Part shown: in pieces, positions 8,223 to 16,874 of the stretch
Position numbering within the stretch: position 1 is the first letter of the stretch
Layout of the letters: each line of letters starts with the position of its first letter
NCBI GenBank assembly: GCA_014240065.1
Contig: JAAZXR010000003.1
Coordinates: 62,001-126,000 of the forward strand
Reading direction: 5' to 3'
Source of the DNA: Myxococcales bacterium
Lineage (GTDB): Bacteria > Myxococcota_A > Polyangia > Nannocystales > Nannocystaceae
Length of the DNA: 64,000 nt
Notes under the pieces: generated by a model
Databases searched by the model: none
Told to the model about the DNA's origin: nothing
Seen by the model: only the letters and a program-made list of their open reading frames with translations
Made by a program: the position numbers and the translations under genes

Positions 8223-9238
8223 TCGACGACGGTCGATTCGCGAACATTGCCACCGCATGTGGCGTTTCTTTGGAGCAGATCCCATCGCTCCACGCGGCCA
8301 TCCATTTCTCCCGTCGCGCTCTTGAGACCGCGCGCGAGGCCTCTCGGAGAGTTCGGCTCGCCCACGGCGACGCGGTCTGCGTCCTCGCCCTCGGATCTGT
8401 CGGCCGAATGGAGGCGAGCGAGGCGAGCGACCTCGACCTCGCCGTGTTGTTCGACCCCACGCGGACCACGCGAGCTCGCGCCGAGCAGATGCGCGCCGAC
8501 CTCGTCGAGGGGCTCGGCGTCCACTTCCACATCCCGCAAAAGACCTTCCGCGCGGCGATCGACATGCACGACCTGCTGCAGAACGTGGGGGGGCAACGCG
8601 ACACCAACACCCGGCTCACCTATCGGGCGCTCATTTTGACGGAGTCGGGGTGGCTGTACAATGAGCCCGCATGCGACGCGCTCCGGCGGGAGATCTTTGA
8701 CGTCTACGCGGACGGAACGGTGACCCGCGGTAAGTTGCTGACCTCTCTCGCCAACGACCTGCACCGCTACTGGCGCACCGTCTGCGTCGACTACCGCTTT
8801 AAGGTGGAGGAGCAATCCAAGGGCTGGGCCCTCCGATCATTAAAGCTCCGGCACTCTCGCAAGCTCTGGCACCTCTCCAATATTACGCTGCAGCTCTGGG
8901 CCGCCTCCTCCGCCACGCCGGGTTCGTCCATCGATGAGCAGATCTTCGAACGCCTGCGCTGGCCGACGCTCGCTAAACTTGGCGCCTGCCTCCAGGACCT
9001 CGGGCTCGCCGCGACCGCCCCCCCCCTCTACTACGCGCACGATCGTTTCCTCGGCGACTTGAGCAGCGTCGCCATCCGCGAGGAGCTCGACGGGCTGGCG
9101 TACGAAGATCGACGCGCCAACCCGCGCTACCTGTCACTTCGAGAGAACGCCAGAGCGCTCGACGCGGCGTGCGAGGTGGTGGTCTCGGCGCTCTGGCGAA
9201 TCGATCGCGCCCACCTGATTCGGTTTTGTCTGCTCTAG
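8219..9238 (+). CDS. nucleotidyltransferase-like protein coupled to HD gene
   Basis: 339 residues, GTG start with GAGAGG eight bases upstream and a GTGA overlap with the HD gene. Residues 56-80 (LALGSVGRMEASEASDLDLA) carry the polymerase-beta-type nucleotidyltransferase signature: Gly59-Ser60 followed by Asp71-x-Asp73. The spacing and the R-E between resemble the GlnE/DUF294-like group rather than the small MNT toxins. The C-terminal 230 residues are helical and basic (SLKLRHSRKLWHLSNITLQL) with no recognised domain. The enzyme may transfer a nucleotide to a protein, RNA or small molecule, with the HD partner hydrolysing it; this pairing is inference. Good confidence in the fold, none in the substrate. 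Confidence 0.75.
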   Translation: MIDDGRFANIATACGVSLEQIPSLHAAIHFSRRALETAREASRRVRLAHGDAVCVLALGSVGRMEASEASDLDLAVLFDPTRTTRARAEQMRADLVEGLGVHFHIPQKTFRAAIDMHDLLQNVGGQRDTNTRLTYRALILTESGWLYNEPACDALRREIFDVYADGTVTRGKLLTSLANDLHRYWRTVCVDYRFKVEEQSKGWALRSLKLRHSRKLWHLSNITLQLWAASSATPGSSIDEQIFERLRWPTLAKLGACLQDLGLAATAPPLYYAHDRFLGDLSSVAIREELDGLAYEDRRANPRYLSLRENARALDAACEVVVSALWRIDRAHLIRFCLL

Positions 9239-9461
9239 CGCGCTGCGTCCCCGGGTCCGCGGGTCTCCGTACCCCGCTCCGTCAACAACACTGCGTCGCC
9301 AGACGCCAACGTCGCGAGGCCCCGGGTGGGTCCTCCCCGACGCCTCCGAGCGCCGCTGACCCCTTCGGCGGTCCCGGCCCGCGAGCTCCTCGGCGCTCCC
9401 GCTGCGGCGACAGACCCACGGCGATATTGAGATGCCCGACATGGGCGAGGCTTCGTGAGCG

Positions 9462-10301
9462 CTACGCGGGCGCGCCTAGACGCGGTCGCGCGCGCGGCCC
9501 TCTCAACGCGACCAGGGTCCCGCACCCGCCGTTCGGCTGCGTGCGCGCGAGGCTGCTCATCCGGACGTTCATCCCCGCCGCGCGGACACGACCGGCGAGC
9601 GCCCGGTACCTGTCTTCGGACACCCCATGAAGTTCGCTGGTCGGCACCGCGTTGTGCGAGTAGACGTGGACCTTCACGTCCAGCGGACGCACCAGGTCGA
9701 TGAAGGCGTCTACTTCCTCCTCCGTGTCATTGACGCCCTCGATGATGAGATACGCCGCGGCGATCTTACGTTTGCGAGCTCCGCTGAGGGTGCGCAGCTC
9801 CTCGCCCAAGGTGTCAAAGAGCGGGGCGAGCTTCGGGCCTCGCGGGACCATCCGCGCTCGGGCGGCCTCCGTGCCAGCGTGCACCGAGATGGTCAGGCCG
9901 CGATGTGGCAGGCGCATCCAGGCGCGCAAGCGATCGAGCGGTCCTCCCGACGTCGTGAGGCTCATCCCGAGCCCCTCGCTTCGACACCACGCGAGACATC
10001 GGGCGACGTTGTCGTGGTTGTGCAGCGGCTCTCCGACGCCGGAGACGGTCACGCGCGCGACGGACCTGCCGCGCTCTCGCACCGCGACCACCTGAGCGAT
10101 GAGCTCGTCGGCCGAGAGCTGTCGACCAAATCCATGCGCCCCCGACGCGCAAAACGGGCACCCGACCGCACATCCCACCTGACTCGAAATGCACAGCGAA
10201 TCCTGCCGATACAGCACGGCCTCCACCGCGCAGCCATCATCAAGCTGCACGCGCCACTTGGTGTTCGTCTCGCAGATCCGCTCGTCGAGGAGGCTCAACA
10301 C
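9462..10301 (-). CDS. short RlmN/Cfr-like radical SAM methylase
   Basis: 279 residues from GTG 10301. It has the RlmN/Cfr pattern: CISSQVGCAVGCPFC, where Cys44, Cys48 and Cys51 would bind the 4Fe-4S cluster; GVGEPL (GMGEPL in RlmN); and a C-terminal GGCGTLVA, equivalent to the ACGQL that holds the methyl-carrying cysteine of RlmN. RlmN proteins methylate A2503 of 23S rRNA and one position in tRNA and are about 350 residues; this protein lacks most of the N-terminal domain. The same frame stays open upstream to the stop of the 70-residue gene at 10437, and the residues before the GTG (RRLAFFGASGYRRR) look protein-like, so the true start may be an unusual codon upstream. Target RNA unknown. Confidence 0.75.
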   Translation of the reverse strand: MLSLLDERICETNTKWRVQLDDGCAVEAVLYRQDSLCISSQVGCAVGCPFCASGAHGFGRQLSADELIAQVVAVRERGRSVARVTVSGVGEPLHNHDNVARCLAWCRSEGLGMSLTTSGGPLDRLRAWMRLPHRGLTISVHAGTEAARARMVPRGPKLAPLFDTLGEELRTLSGARKRKIAAAYLIIEGVNDTEEEVDAFIDLVRPLDVKVHVYSHNAVPTSELHGVSEDRYRALAGRVRAAGMNVRMSSLARTQPNGGCGTLVALRGPRARPRLGAPA

Positions 10302-10436
10302 ACGACGTCTGTACCCCGAAGCTCCGAAGAACGCTAGCCGGCGCGAGCTCGTCGGGCGCGAGCGCCTCGGAAGTGGATAGATCGAACCACTGCGCCCGGA
10401 ACGCCCGGGCGTCTCCGCACGCGCACCGAGGGTTCC

Positions 10437-10649
10437 TCAGGCCGCGACGGCGAGCGCGAGCGCCTCTGCGGACCTCTCGGCGTCTGCCTCGAGCGCGTCG
10501 AGCAGCGCGTGGCAGACGAACAGCTCCCCCTCTTCTTGGCCAATACCGCACTCGCTCACTGCATCTTGAAGGGCGCACACATACTCCCAAACCGAGACCT
10601 GGCCGGCTCGTGGGGTGTGGCGCTGGGACTGAAAACTGACGACGTTCAT
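10437..10649 (-). CDS. 70-residue acidic protein of unknown function
   Basis: A small acidic protein beginning at ATG 10649 with a strong site (GGAGGAG) five bases before it. It has three cysteines (YVCALQDAVSECG, LFVCHALLDALEAD) and a helical C-terminus. The RlmN-like gene follows in the same frame after a single TGA, so the two are surely co-transcribed. The AT-rich promoter region upstream has a weak Fur-like sequence. No family is recognised; three cysteines might bind a metal, but there is no CxxC pair. Confidence 0.7.
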   Translation of the reverse strand: MNVVSFQSQRHTPRAGQVSVWEYVCALQDAVSECGIGQEEGELFVCHALLDALEADAERSAEALALAVAA

Positions 10650-10698
10650 GGCACTCCTCCACAGAGCGACATCGTCGCCTTCGGGTCGATCTTTGAGC

Positions 10699-10717
10699 GA
10701 AAAAAATCGTTCTCATT
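10699..10717 (-). promoter_or_regulatory. weak Fur-box-like site
   Basis: On the minus strand the sequence reads AATGAGAACGATTTTTTTC, about 50 bases upstream of the 70-residue gene, in an AT-rich patch. It matches the 19-bp Fur consensus at about 10 positions, which is marginal. It may equally be part of a promoter. Confidence 0.2.
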
Positions 10718-10881
10718 CTGGCGCGCTTATTCGCAAACCGAGCCCAGACGGCGGTGAGCCCCGCGAAGACTGATTCACGTGGGAGGTTCTCCAACATCTC
10801 CGCACCTCGACGCGCAAAAAAGATCTCGCGACGGCGCCGAACGCGACGTCGGGAGATGTAGGTGTCAGCGCGGCGTTGTCC

Positions 10882-12207
10882 CTACACCGCGTCGCTGCGG
10901 CTCGCGAAGTTAAACTCCTCAACGACCAGCGGCGGGACCACCATCACCATGCCCCCGCGCGTCGCCACGCGTTCGGGCGCCCCCATCGCGACCACCCTCG
11001 TGAGCAACGAGACGGGGCTGTCGTTATAACGGAAGTTATTGATGGGGCGAGTGATCGCGCCGTTTTTGATCTCGAACGTGCCATCCCTGGTGAGCCCGGT
11101 GACCTGAATGCGGCTCCGGTCGAGCGTGCGATTGTACCAAAACCGCGTGACGAGCACCCCGTCGTCCACCTCCTTGAGCAAGTCTTCTGCGGTCCCGCTT
11201 CCCCCAGACATGTGGAGTGTCGACGGAGAAGGCACGGCGGGGACCCCCTGCTTCTTGGCCCAAAACCGAGTCGTCGGGAGGTCGACGAGCACGCCGTCTT
11301 TGACCCACGTTCGCTCCGTCCGCGGGCTCCCCTCCCAGTCGAATGGCATCCCCGGATCCGCTCGATCCGCGGGCGCCGAGCGCAAGGTGACCGATGAGGC
11401 GAAGAGCCGCTCACCTACGCGACTCGTCCCGGCGCCCGCGGCGAAGTAGCTGCGCCCCTCCTCCGCGCGCCTTCGGTCCATACTGTTCACCAGGAAGGAC
11501 AACAACTCCGCGACCGCTAGCGGCTCCAAGACGACCGTCCGCCGCCCCGCCTGGGCGCGGCGCGGGGCGCGGGAGAGCGTCGCCCGTCTCGCGACTTTAT
11601 CGGCGAGCGACGCCACGCCGATCCGCTCCACCGCGTGCGAGGCGGCCGCGCCGTATGAGCTCCCGGTGCCATCGACGCTCCGAGAGGTGAGGCTCAGTGA
11701 GATCCGCGTCTTCCGGTGCTTCGCGACCATCCCGCTCGAATTGGCGAGCAACAACTCGACGTCCTCGTGGGCGACGAAGCCCGCCCCCACGAGCCCAGCA
11801 TCTCGCGCGCGCTCCACCGCCGGTCGGAGGAGCTCCACACGCCGGCCCGCGTCGATTCTCGCGGTCGCGGGATCGCGACCCCGCACACGCCCGTACCGTT
11901 GCGCTCCAAGCAGCGGGACCTGCTCGGGATTGACCGGGGCGATCGCGGCCAAGGACTCGGCCTGCCGCACCAAGTCGAGCACCTCCTCGCGCGAGGAGGC
12001 GGTCCCTGACACCGTCGCCGCGCGCTGCCCTTGGAGGCTCGTGACCGACAAGGACAGCTTCTGCGTATCGCCGGTGGTCGTGACCCCATTGTTCGCGAAC
12101 CGCGTGTTCCCTGCGGTCGCAGACTCCCCAAACACGCGCAGCTGTCCGGCGGTGCGGGCGGCGAGCGCTCGCTCTACGAGCCGCGACAGCCGCGGAGACT
12201 TCGCCAT
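10882..12207 (-). CDS. TldE/PmbA-family protease subunit
   Basis: 441 residues of the TldD/PmbA family. It carries the family's long beta-rich architecture (VLEPLAVAELLSFLVNSMDR, FDWEGSPRTERTWVKDGVLV, TGLTRDGTFEIKNGAI) but lacks the HExxxH zinc motif, so it is the TldE-like non-catalytic partner. TldD/TldE cleave peptides such as the leader of microcin B17 and antitoxin CcdA in Escherichia coli. No signal peptide is visible. Its start overlaps the stop of the TldD gene by one base (TGATG), giving a stoichiometric heterodimer. It is the downstream gene of the pair. Confidence 0.9.
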   Translation of the reverse strand: MAKSPRLSRLVERALAARTAGQLRVFGESATAGNTRFANNGVTTTGDTQKLSLSVTSLQGQRAATVSGTASSREEVLDLVRQAESLAAIAPVNPEQVPLLGAQRYGRVRGRDPATARIDAGRRVELLRPAVERARDAGLVGAGFVAHEDVELLLANSSGMVAKHRKTRISLSLTSRSVDGTGSSYGAAASHAVERIGVASLADKVARRATLSRAPRRAQAGRRTVVLEPLAVAELLSFLVNSMDRRRAEEGRSYFAAGAGTSRVGERLFASSVTLRSAPADRADPGMPFDWEGSPRTERTWVKDGVLVDLPTTRFWAKKQGVPAVPSPSTLHMSGGSGTAEDLLKEVDDGVLVTRFWYNRTLDRSRIQVTGLTRDGTFEIKNGAITRPINNFRYNDSPVSLLTRVVAMGAPERVATRGGMVMVVPPLVVEEFNFASRSDAV

Positions 12208-13835
12208 CAGCGCTCCCCTTTCGTGTTCACAATATTTACCCGGAACCGCGCCGGCGGGCAGCCGTGACTGACCGCGTTGCTCTGCCCGGGCTCCCCCTTC
12301 CCGTCGCTGAAGGTGCCGAACAAGCGGTAGGTCCCCGCGCCCCCTACCATGTCACACGACCTCCAAAACTCCACCGTGTTGGCCTGATATCCCACGTCTC
12401 GCAGCGGCCTCACGACGCGACCATTTTTGATCTCCCAAAACATCTGGCCGGAGAACTGAAAATTATAACGCTGCTGATCGATGGACCAGCTGCCGCGCCC
12501 GGTGATGAGGATGCCGTCGTCGGTCGCGTTGATGAGGTCCTCGGTGGCGTAGCCGCTGGCGTGCGGCTGCAGGCTGATATTTGGCATCCGCTGGAACGGC
12601 ACCTTGTCAAACCCCGAGCTGTAGCTGCACCCCCGACTTCGCGCGTCACCGGTCCATCCCACCTGATCCCGAGTCGTCTGCCATCCGACGAACCGTCCGC
12701 CGTCTACCATCTCCCACCGCTGCGCCGGGACCCCGTCGTCATCCCACCCGGTGGTCGCGAGCCCTCCCGGCTGCGTGCGGTCCGCCCGGACGTCGACGAG
12801 GTCGCTGCCGAGCACGAGGCGCCCCGCGTCGTCAGGCTTGATGAAGGACGTCCCCGCATAGTTCGCCTCGAAGCCGCGCGAACGATCCAGCTCCGTGGGG
12901 TGACCGATCGATTCATGAATCGTCAGCCACAGGTTGCTCGGCGCGAGGATCACTGTGCGAGGTCCAGGCGTGACGCTCGGCGCGTGGAGCTTTCGCAGCA
13001 CGTCGACGCCGACGGTGGCGGCGTCCGCGTCAATGCCAGCGTGATCCACGAACTCCCACCCCGCGAGCATGGGCGGGACCTCGTAGCTCCTCGACGCGAA
13101 CGCCCCGCTTCGCCGGTCGACCGCGGTGGCCGAGAGCGACGGCGCGATCCGAAAATAGCGCTGATGCAGGCGCGTGCCCTCGCTGTTCAAGAGCAATTTC
13201 TCTTCGCGGACCGTCGCGACCGACGCCGCCGCGTAGCTCACACCGGAGATCGAGAGCGCCGCCCTCGTCCACCCCATCAGCTTCGTGGTTTTCTCCTCGA
13301 GCGGCACCTCAAACGGATCCCGCTCGTGCGGCGCGATCCAGCGGGCGCGAGCTGATGCCTCCGCGGCCCACTCCACTGGCGCTCGCAAGAGGGTGGCGTT
13401 GAGCGTGGCCGTCTTCACGGCCCTGGAGGCGAGCGCCTGCGCGTCCGCCACGCTGTGCACCTGACCAGCGGCGAATCCCCACGCACCTCCCGCGATGACG
13501 CGGACACCCACGCCCGTGCTCTGCGTGCGCCGAACGCCGCTGACGTGCAGGTCCCTCACCCTCAACGACTCGCGGCGCAGCTCCATCGCGCGCGCCTCCG
13601 CAAACGTCGCCCCGCCCTGCGTCGCCGCATCGATCGCCGCGGCGAGGAAGGGCTCGAACGCGAGGAGCGGGCTGCCGTCGAGGTCCTTGAGGGAAGCTGA
13701 AGTTGGAGCGATGGTCGCGGTCGGCGCCGGACGACGCACACCCGCCGGGTCCGCGATCGCAGAGCGCTCACCGAACAGCGCCGCGCCGGTTCCTATCGCG
13801 GAGCGTTGGATGAATCTCCTGCGTGTGGTCGCCAT
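12207..13835 (-). CDS. TldD-family metalloprotease with Tat signal
   Basis: 542 residues. The catalytic subunit of a TldD/TldE pair: IHESIGHPTELDR holds the zinc motif HESIGH. The start ATG 13835 follows GGGGGCGGG. The N-terminus TTRRRFIQRSA then a hydrophobic stretch (AIGTGAALF) matches a Tat signal (T-R-R-x-F), which ordinary cytoplasmic TldD proteins lack. The partner gene downstream shows no signal, so either the complex is exported together by hitch-hiking or only this subunit is outside; both are inference. Substrates unknown. Overlap with the TldE gene by one base. Confidence 0.9.
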   Translation of the reverse strand: MATTRRRFIQRSAIGTGAALFGERSAIADPAGVRRPAPTATIAPTSASLKDLDGSPLLAFEPFLAAAIDAATQGGATFAEARAMELRRESLRVRDLHVSGVRRTQSTGVGVRVIAGGAWGFAAGQVHSVADAQALASRAVKTATLNATLLRAPVEWAAEASARARWIAPHERDPFEVPLEEKTTKLMGWTRAALSISGVSYAAASVATVREEKLLLNSEGTRLHQRYFRIAPSLSATAVDRRSGAFASRSYEVPPMLAGWEFVDHAGIDADAATVGVDVLRKLHAPSVTPGPRTVILAPSNLWLTIHESIGHPTELDRSRGFEANYAGTSFIKPDDAGRLVLGSDLVDVRADRTQPGGLATTGWDDDGVPAQRWEMVDGGRFVGWQTTRDQVGWTGDARSRGCSYSSGFDKVPFQRMPNISLQPHASGYATEDLINATDDGILITGRGSWSIDQQRYNFQFSGQMFWEIKNGRVVRPLRDVGYQANTVEFWRSCDMVGGAGTYRLFGTFSDGKGEPGQSNAVSHGCPPARFRVNIVNTKGER

Positions 13836-13907
13836 CCCGCCCCCATGATAGCCTCCCCCCGTCACGGTCGTACAATCAAACCGGCCGTGTATCAGGAGAA
13901 ATCACAG

Positions 13908-14621
13908 ATGAAAAAGAAACCGCTGACCGTATGGAGCCTCTCATTGTTGTTCGTCGCCGCGTGCTCGCCCGCCGCGGATTCAGGCAAGGACGCCAAGAAC
14001 GACGCCTCCCCGACCGCCGCTGCCACGCCCGCAGAGAGCGCCAAGCCCGCTGAGATCGCGAAGGTGGCCGAAGCTCCAAAGCCCGACCCGGTCGCGCTCG
14101 CGGCGGAGGCTCGGAAGACCGGCCCCGGCGGCCTCCCGGTCGGCGAGCGCTTCAGCGCGTTCCAGATCATCAACGCGACCACGGGGAAAGAGTACTGCCA
14201 AGTGTGTCGCTTCGGCTCCTCCCCCAAGATCATGGCGACAGGCACCGTCGACGACCCGGGCTTTAAAGAAGACCTCAAAAACATCGACGCGCTCCTCGCC
14301 AAATATGGAGAAGACAAGATCAAGGCGTTCGCCGTCATCGCCGAGCCGAAGGGAGATCACCTGATCACCCCGGGGTCGTCGCGCGACGAGCTCCTCGCGA
14401 AGGCGAAGGCGCTCGCGACCGAGCTGGAGTTGACCTACCCGGTGGTCCTCCCCGTCGCGGAAGGAGAGGGGCGCAACAAAGTGTTCGAAGATCACTACAA
14501 CGTGAAGGACAGCCGCACGCTCATGTTCGCGGACGGTGGTAACCTCGTGAAGTACAATGAGGTCGCGCCCGCAGACCTCTCCACGCTGGACAAGGCCATC
14601 ACCGACGTCATCGGTGGCTGA
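13908..14621 (+). CDS. thioredoxin-like lipoprotein
   Basis: 237 residues, ATG 13908 with AGGAGA nine bases upstream. A typical lipoprotein signal (MKKKPLTVWS..., lipobox FVAAC with Cys19) is followed by an Ala/Pro/Lys-rich linker to about residue 75. The rest reads as a thioredoxin or peroxiredoxin-like fold: FQIINATTGKEYCQVCRFGS with a CxxC, followed by long helices and strands (IKAFAVIAE, TYPVVLPVAE). CxxC here may act in redox sensing or reduction in the periplasm; no family name is certain. It is divergent from the TldD gene, with a promoter gap of 72 bp. Confidence 0.75.
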   Translation: MKKKPLTVWSLSLLFVAACSPAADSGKDAKNDASPTAAATPAESAKPAEIAKVAEAPKPDPVALAAEARKTGPGGLPVGERFSAFQIINATTGKEYCQVCRFGSSPKIMATGTVDDPGFKEDLKNIDALLAKYGEDKIKAFAVIAEPKGDHLITPGSSRDELLAKAKALATELELTYPVVLPVAEGEGRNKVFEDHYNVKDSRTLMFADGGNLVKYNEVAPADLSTLDKAITDVIGG

Positions 14622-14662
14622 TCTTCGTCGGCTGATCGCGCTCCTCTCACGAGCGTGACATG

Positions 14663-14692
14663 GACGCCCTCGCGTATCCTCGCGGGGGCGTC
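14663..14692. terminator. hairpin between convergent genes
   Basis: GACGCCCTCGCG, loop TATCCT, CGCGGGGGCGTC: 12 bp with one G-T pair. It lies between two convergent genes and has no long T-run in either direction, so termination efficiency may be modest. Confidence 0.5.
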
Positions 14693-14708
14693 GTTCGTTG
14701 GTGGCGGC

Positions 14709-15086
14709 TCAACGCTCGTCAGGGCCGAACAGGTGCCCTTCGTAGGTGTCGGCGGTCATCGCGAGATACTGAATCACCTCGCTGAGCATCGTGTCCGAGA
14801 TCTTCGGCTCGGTAAAAAAATGCGTCATCACCAACATCTTCTCGTGGATGGCCAAGGCTCCGTATCGGATCCGCCAGTTGAGCCCGAGCGCCGCGCGCAA
14901 TCGCATCCCGGACATCGCCGCCGCGTCTCCGACGATGGTCGAGACTCGAATCATGCGTCCGTCCCCCTCGTCGAGCTCCTCGCAGCGGACGGTCTGGGTG
15001 CGACCGCCTGCGACCGCGACAGTGATGAAGCGTCCATCCACATCCCACCCCTGGGCGGCGCTCAATTGCTGCAGGCGTTCGTCCAT
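14709..15086 (-). CDS. YbjN-like/secretion-chaperone-fold protein
   Basis: 125 residues from ATG 15086. The order of elements (MIRVSTIVGDA, LRAALGLNWRIRYGALAIHE, KMLVMTHFF, VIQYLAMTAD) matches the YbjN-like fold shared with type III secretion chaperones: an alpha/beta domain of about 120 residues. Such proteins are usually regulators or chaperones without enzymatic activity. No partner is evident in the neighbourhood. It follows the thioesterase gene at 15135 by about 50 bp on the same strand and probably shares its transcript. The fold assignment is by pattern only. Confidence 0.55.
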   Translation of the reverse strand: MDERLQQLSAAQGWDVDGRFITVAVAGGRTQTVRCEELDEGDGRMIRVSTIVGDAAAMSGMRLRAALGLNWRIRYGALAIHEKMLVMTHFFTEPKISDTMLSEVIQYLAMTADTYEGHLFGPDER

Positions 15087-15134
15087 GCGCCAATGCTCGC
15101 ACGATTCGGCCTCCACCTACAACGCAGACGCCGC

Positions 15135-15626
15135 TCACTCGCTGATCGCCGGATCCAACGCGCGCATCGCCGCCCGCACAGGCTCCGGGACACGCACCTT
15201 CGCGTTGCCGTTGGCGTAGTCGAGCAACACGATCACGAAATTCCCTCGCGCGCATACACCTCCGTGTCGCGTCGACCATATCTCCGCCTCAAGCGTAAAG
15301 CTCGTGCGACCGATCTTCGCGCATGAGGTCTTCACCAGCAGCGGATCTGGGAAGCCCATCGGACGCCGATAGTCGACCGTCATGGTCGCCAAGATGGGGC
15401 CGACGATCCCCCCCTCCGTGACCGAACGCGAGATTCCCTCGATGCCCACAGCCTGAAAATACTTCATGCGCGCGTTCTCAAAAAACCGCAGGTACACAGC
15501 GTGGTTGACGTGCCCGAGGGCGTCCAGATCTACCCAGGAAGGCTCGTCGCGCACCGTGAACGGGCCCTCAAGCGCGCCGGGGCGCCCATAGCCAGGGGGG
15601 ACTTCGTTGTTCTCGGCGTCGCTCAT
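15135..15626 (-). CDS. hotdog-fold acyl-CoA thioesterase
   Basis: 163 residues. A 4-hydroxybenzoyl-CoA-thioesterase-type hotdog protein: WVDLDALGHVNHAVYLRFFE is the family's active-site loop with its Asp and His-Asn pair, followed by strands ATMTVDYRRPMGFPDPLLVK. It would hydrolyse acyl-CoA thioesters in the cytoplasm; substrate chain length cannot be read from sequence. The YbjN-like gene lies downstream. A second hotdog thioesterase of a different subtype is encoded at 21991-22458. Confidence 0.85.
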   Translation of the reverse strand: MSDAENNEVPPGYGRPGALEGPFTVRDEPSWVDLDALGHVNHAVYLRFFENARMKYFQAVGIEGISRSVTEGGIVGPILATMTVDYRRPMGFPDPLLVKTSCAKIGRTSFTLEAEIWSTRHGGVCARGNFVIVLLDYANGNAKVRVPEPVRAAMRALDPAISE

Positions 15627-15723
15627 CGCTCCTCAAAACCCTCTCGCTGCGCTTGTACCACTGTTCGTGGGCTGGTGTCGGCGTCGGCTCCCCGCGTGGC
15701 CGCCCCCGAGCGCCGCACCCCGC

Positions 15724-16617
15724 TCACGGGATCGCGCGCGGCCCTGGAAGATCGACGCCGTAGCGCAGCGCCGGTGGCGGTTGCGCCCCGGGCGGATGCG
15801 GGAGCACGAGGGCCGCCCGCAGCACGACGCCGGAGGTCAAGATGAGCAGCGCCGGGGGTACGACCGACAGCGCGCGCCGTTTCTTCAGCCCGTGGAGACA
15901 ACGCACCCCGGCGAACAATCGGGAGGCCAGCCAAATTGTGAGGGCTGAAAACCCGAACGCCCACACCGCCGGCGTGACCCAACCATAGCTAGCGAACACA
16001 TCCAAAACTCCATAGAGTAATGACACGGGGACGAAGGCCAACCCCGTGGCCCGCATGGTCGTCCCCATCGACCGAGGGGCACCTCCGGTGAGGACCAGGA
16101 CGACGTGGGCGACGATCCCCGCCAGAAAGTACACGAGCGGGATCCCAAGCGGCACCATCAGCAACACCCAGACCCGCAGCGACCGCACAAAGAACGACGG
16201 CATCGCGGCGTCGATCAGGCTCGGGGCGACCACTTGTCCGTCACAAAAAGCGAGCAGTCCGGTCATCCACGGCGCGTCCGCTCGCGAGGTCAACGCTCCC
16301 GTGGACGCGCCACCGTCAGCCTCTCCGACCATGCTCGCCACGAACACCAGGAACAGGGGGCCGCTGCACAGCAACCACGTCGGCCATCGCGCGGCCCACA
16401 TCAAGCGGATCACCGCGGCGTGCCCGACCGGCTCTCGAATTGTGAGCGCCCGCGCGAACGGACGGCGCAGCAACAACACCAACGAATCCCACCACCGGCG
16501 GAGATCATGACGGCGCGAATCTTCCAACGGCAGGTAACCGCAGTCGTACGCTCGTGGCGGACGCCGCTCCTGTGAGATCGCCGCGCCCGCCGGCGCTGTC
16601 GTGGGGAGGCTCGTCAC
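15724..16617 (-). CDS. Yip1-like multi-pass membrane protein
   Basis: 297 residues with about five membrane helices: WLLCSGPLFLVFVASMV, VWVLLMVPLGIPLVYFLAGI then HVVLVLTGG, GLAFVPVSLLYGVLDVFA, VWAFGFSALTIWLASRLF and VVPPALLILTSGVVLRAALV. The N-terminal cytoplasmic part includes WWDSLVLLLRRPFARALTI, close to the motif that opens Yip1-type domains in bacteria. Function unknown in bacteria. The product ends in a proline-rich tail. It ends about 100 bp before the thioesterase gene on the same strand and may share its transcript. Confidence 0.65.
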   Translation of the reverse strand: MTSLPTTAPAGAAISQERRPPRAYDCGYLPLEDSRRHDLRRWWDSLVLLLRRPFARALTIREPVGHAAVIRLMWAARWPTWLLCSGPLFLVFVASMVGEADGGASTGALTSRADAPWMTGLLAFCDGQVVAPSLIDAAMPSFFVRSLRVWVLLMVPLGIPLVYFLAGIVAHVVLVLTGGAPRSMGTTMRATGLAFVPVSLLYGVLDVFASYGWVTPAVWAFGFSALTIWLASRLFAGVRCLHGLKKRRALSVVPPALLILTSGVVLRAALVLPHPPGAQPPPALRYGVDLPGPRAIP

Positions 16618-16874
16618 CGCGCGCTACCATACCTGAAAACAGGTCGGACTCCACGCCGCGAAGCGCCCCGGACCACGCCGGCCCTCCGCGCGGTCGATGA
16701 CACGGAGATATTGTCGCCTGCGCGCCAAATTCCGTCCTTTTAGTGGGCGCCTCCCCGCGCGCAAAACGCCGCGTGGCGACGGCGGCCGCGCGCACGCTGC
16801 GACGAGCCAACGTCCGCGTGGCGGCGCGTGGCGGCGAAGATAAATTCGTCAGCCGACCCGTCTTGTAGGTCGCG

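Noticed and set aside
12264-13355. 363-residue plus-strand frame
   Set aside because: Shadow of the TldD gene, which has a clear HESIGH motif.
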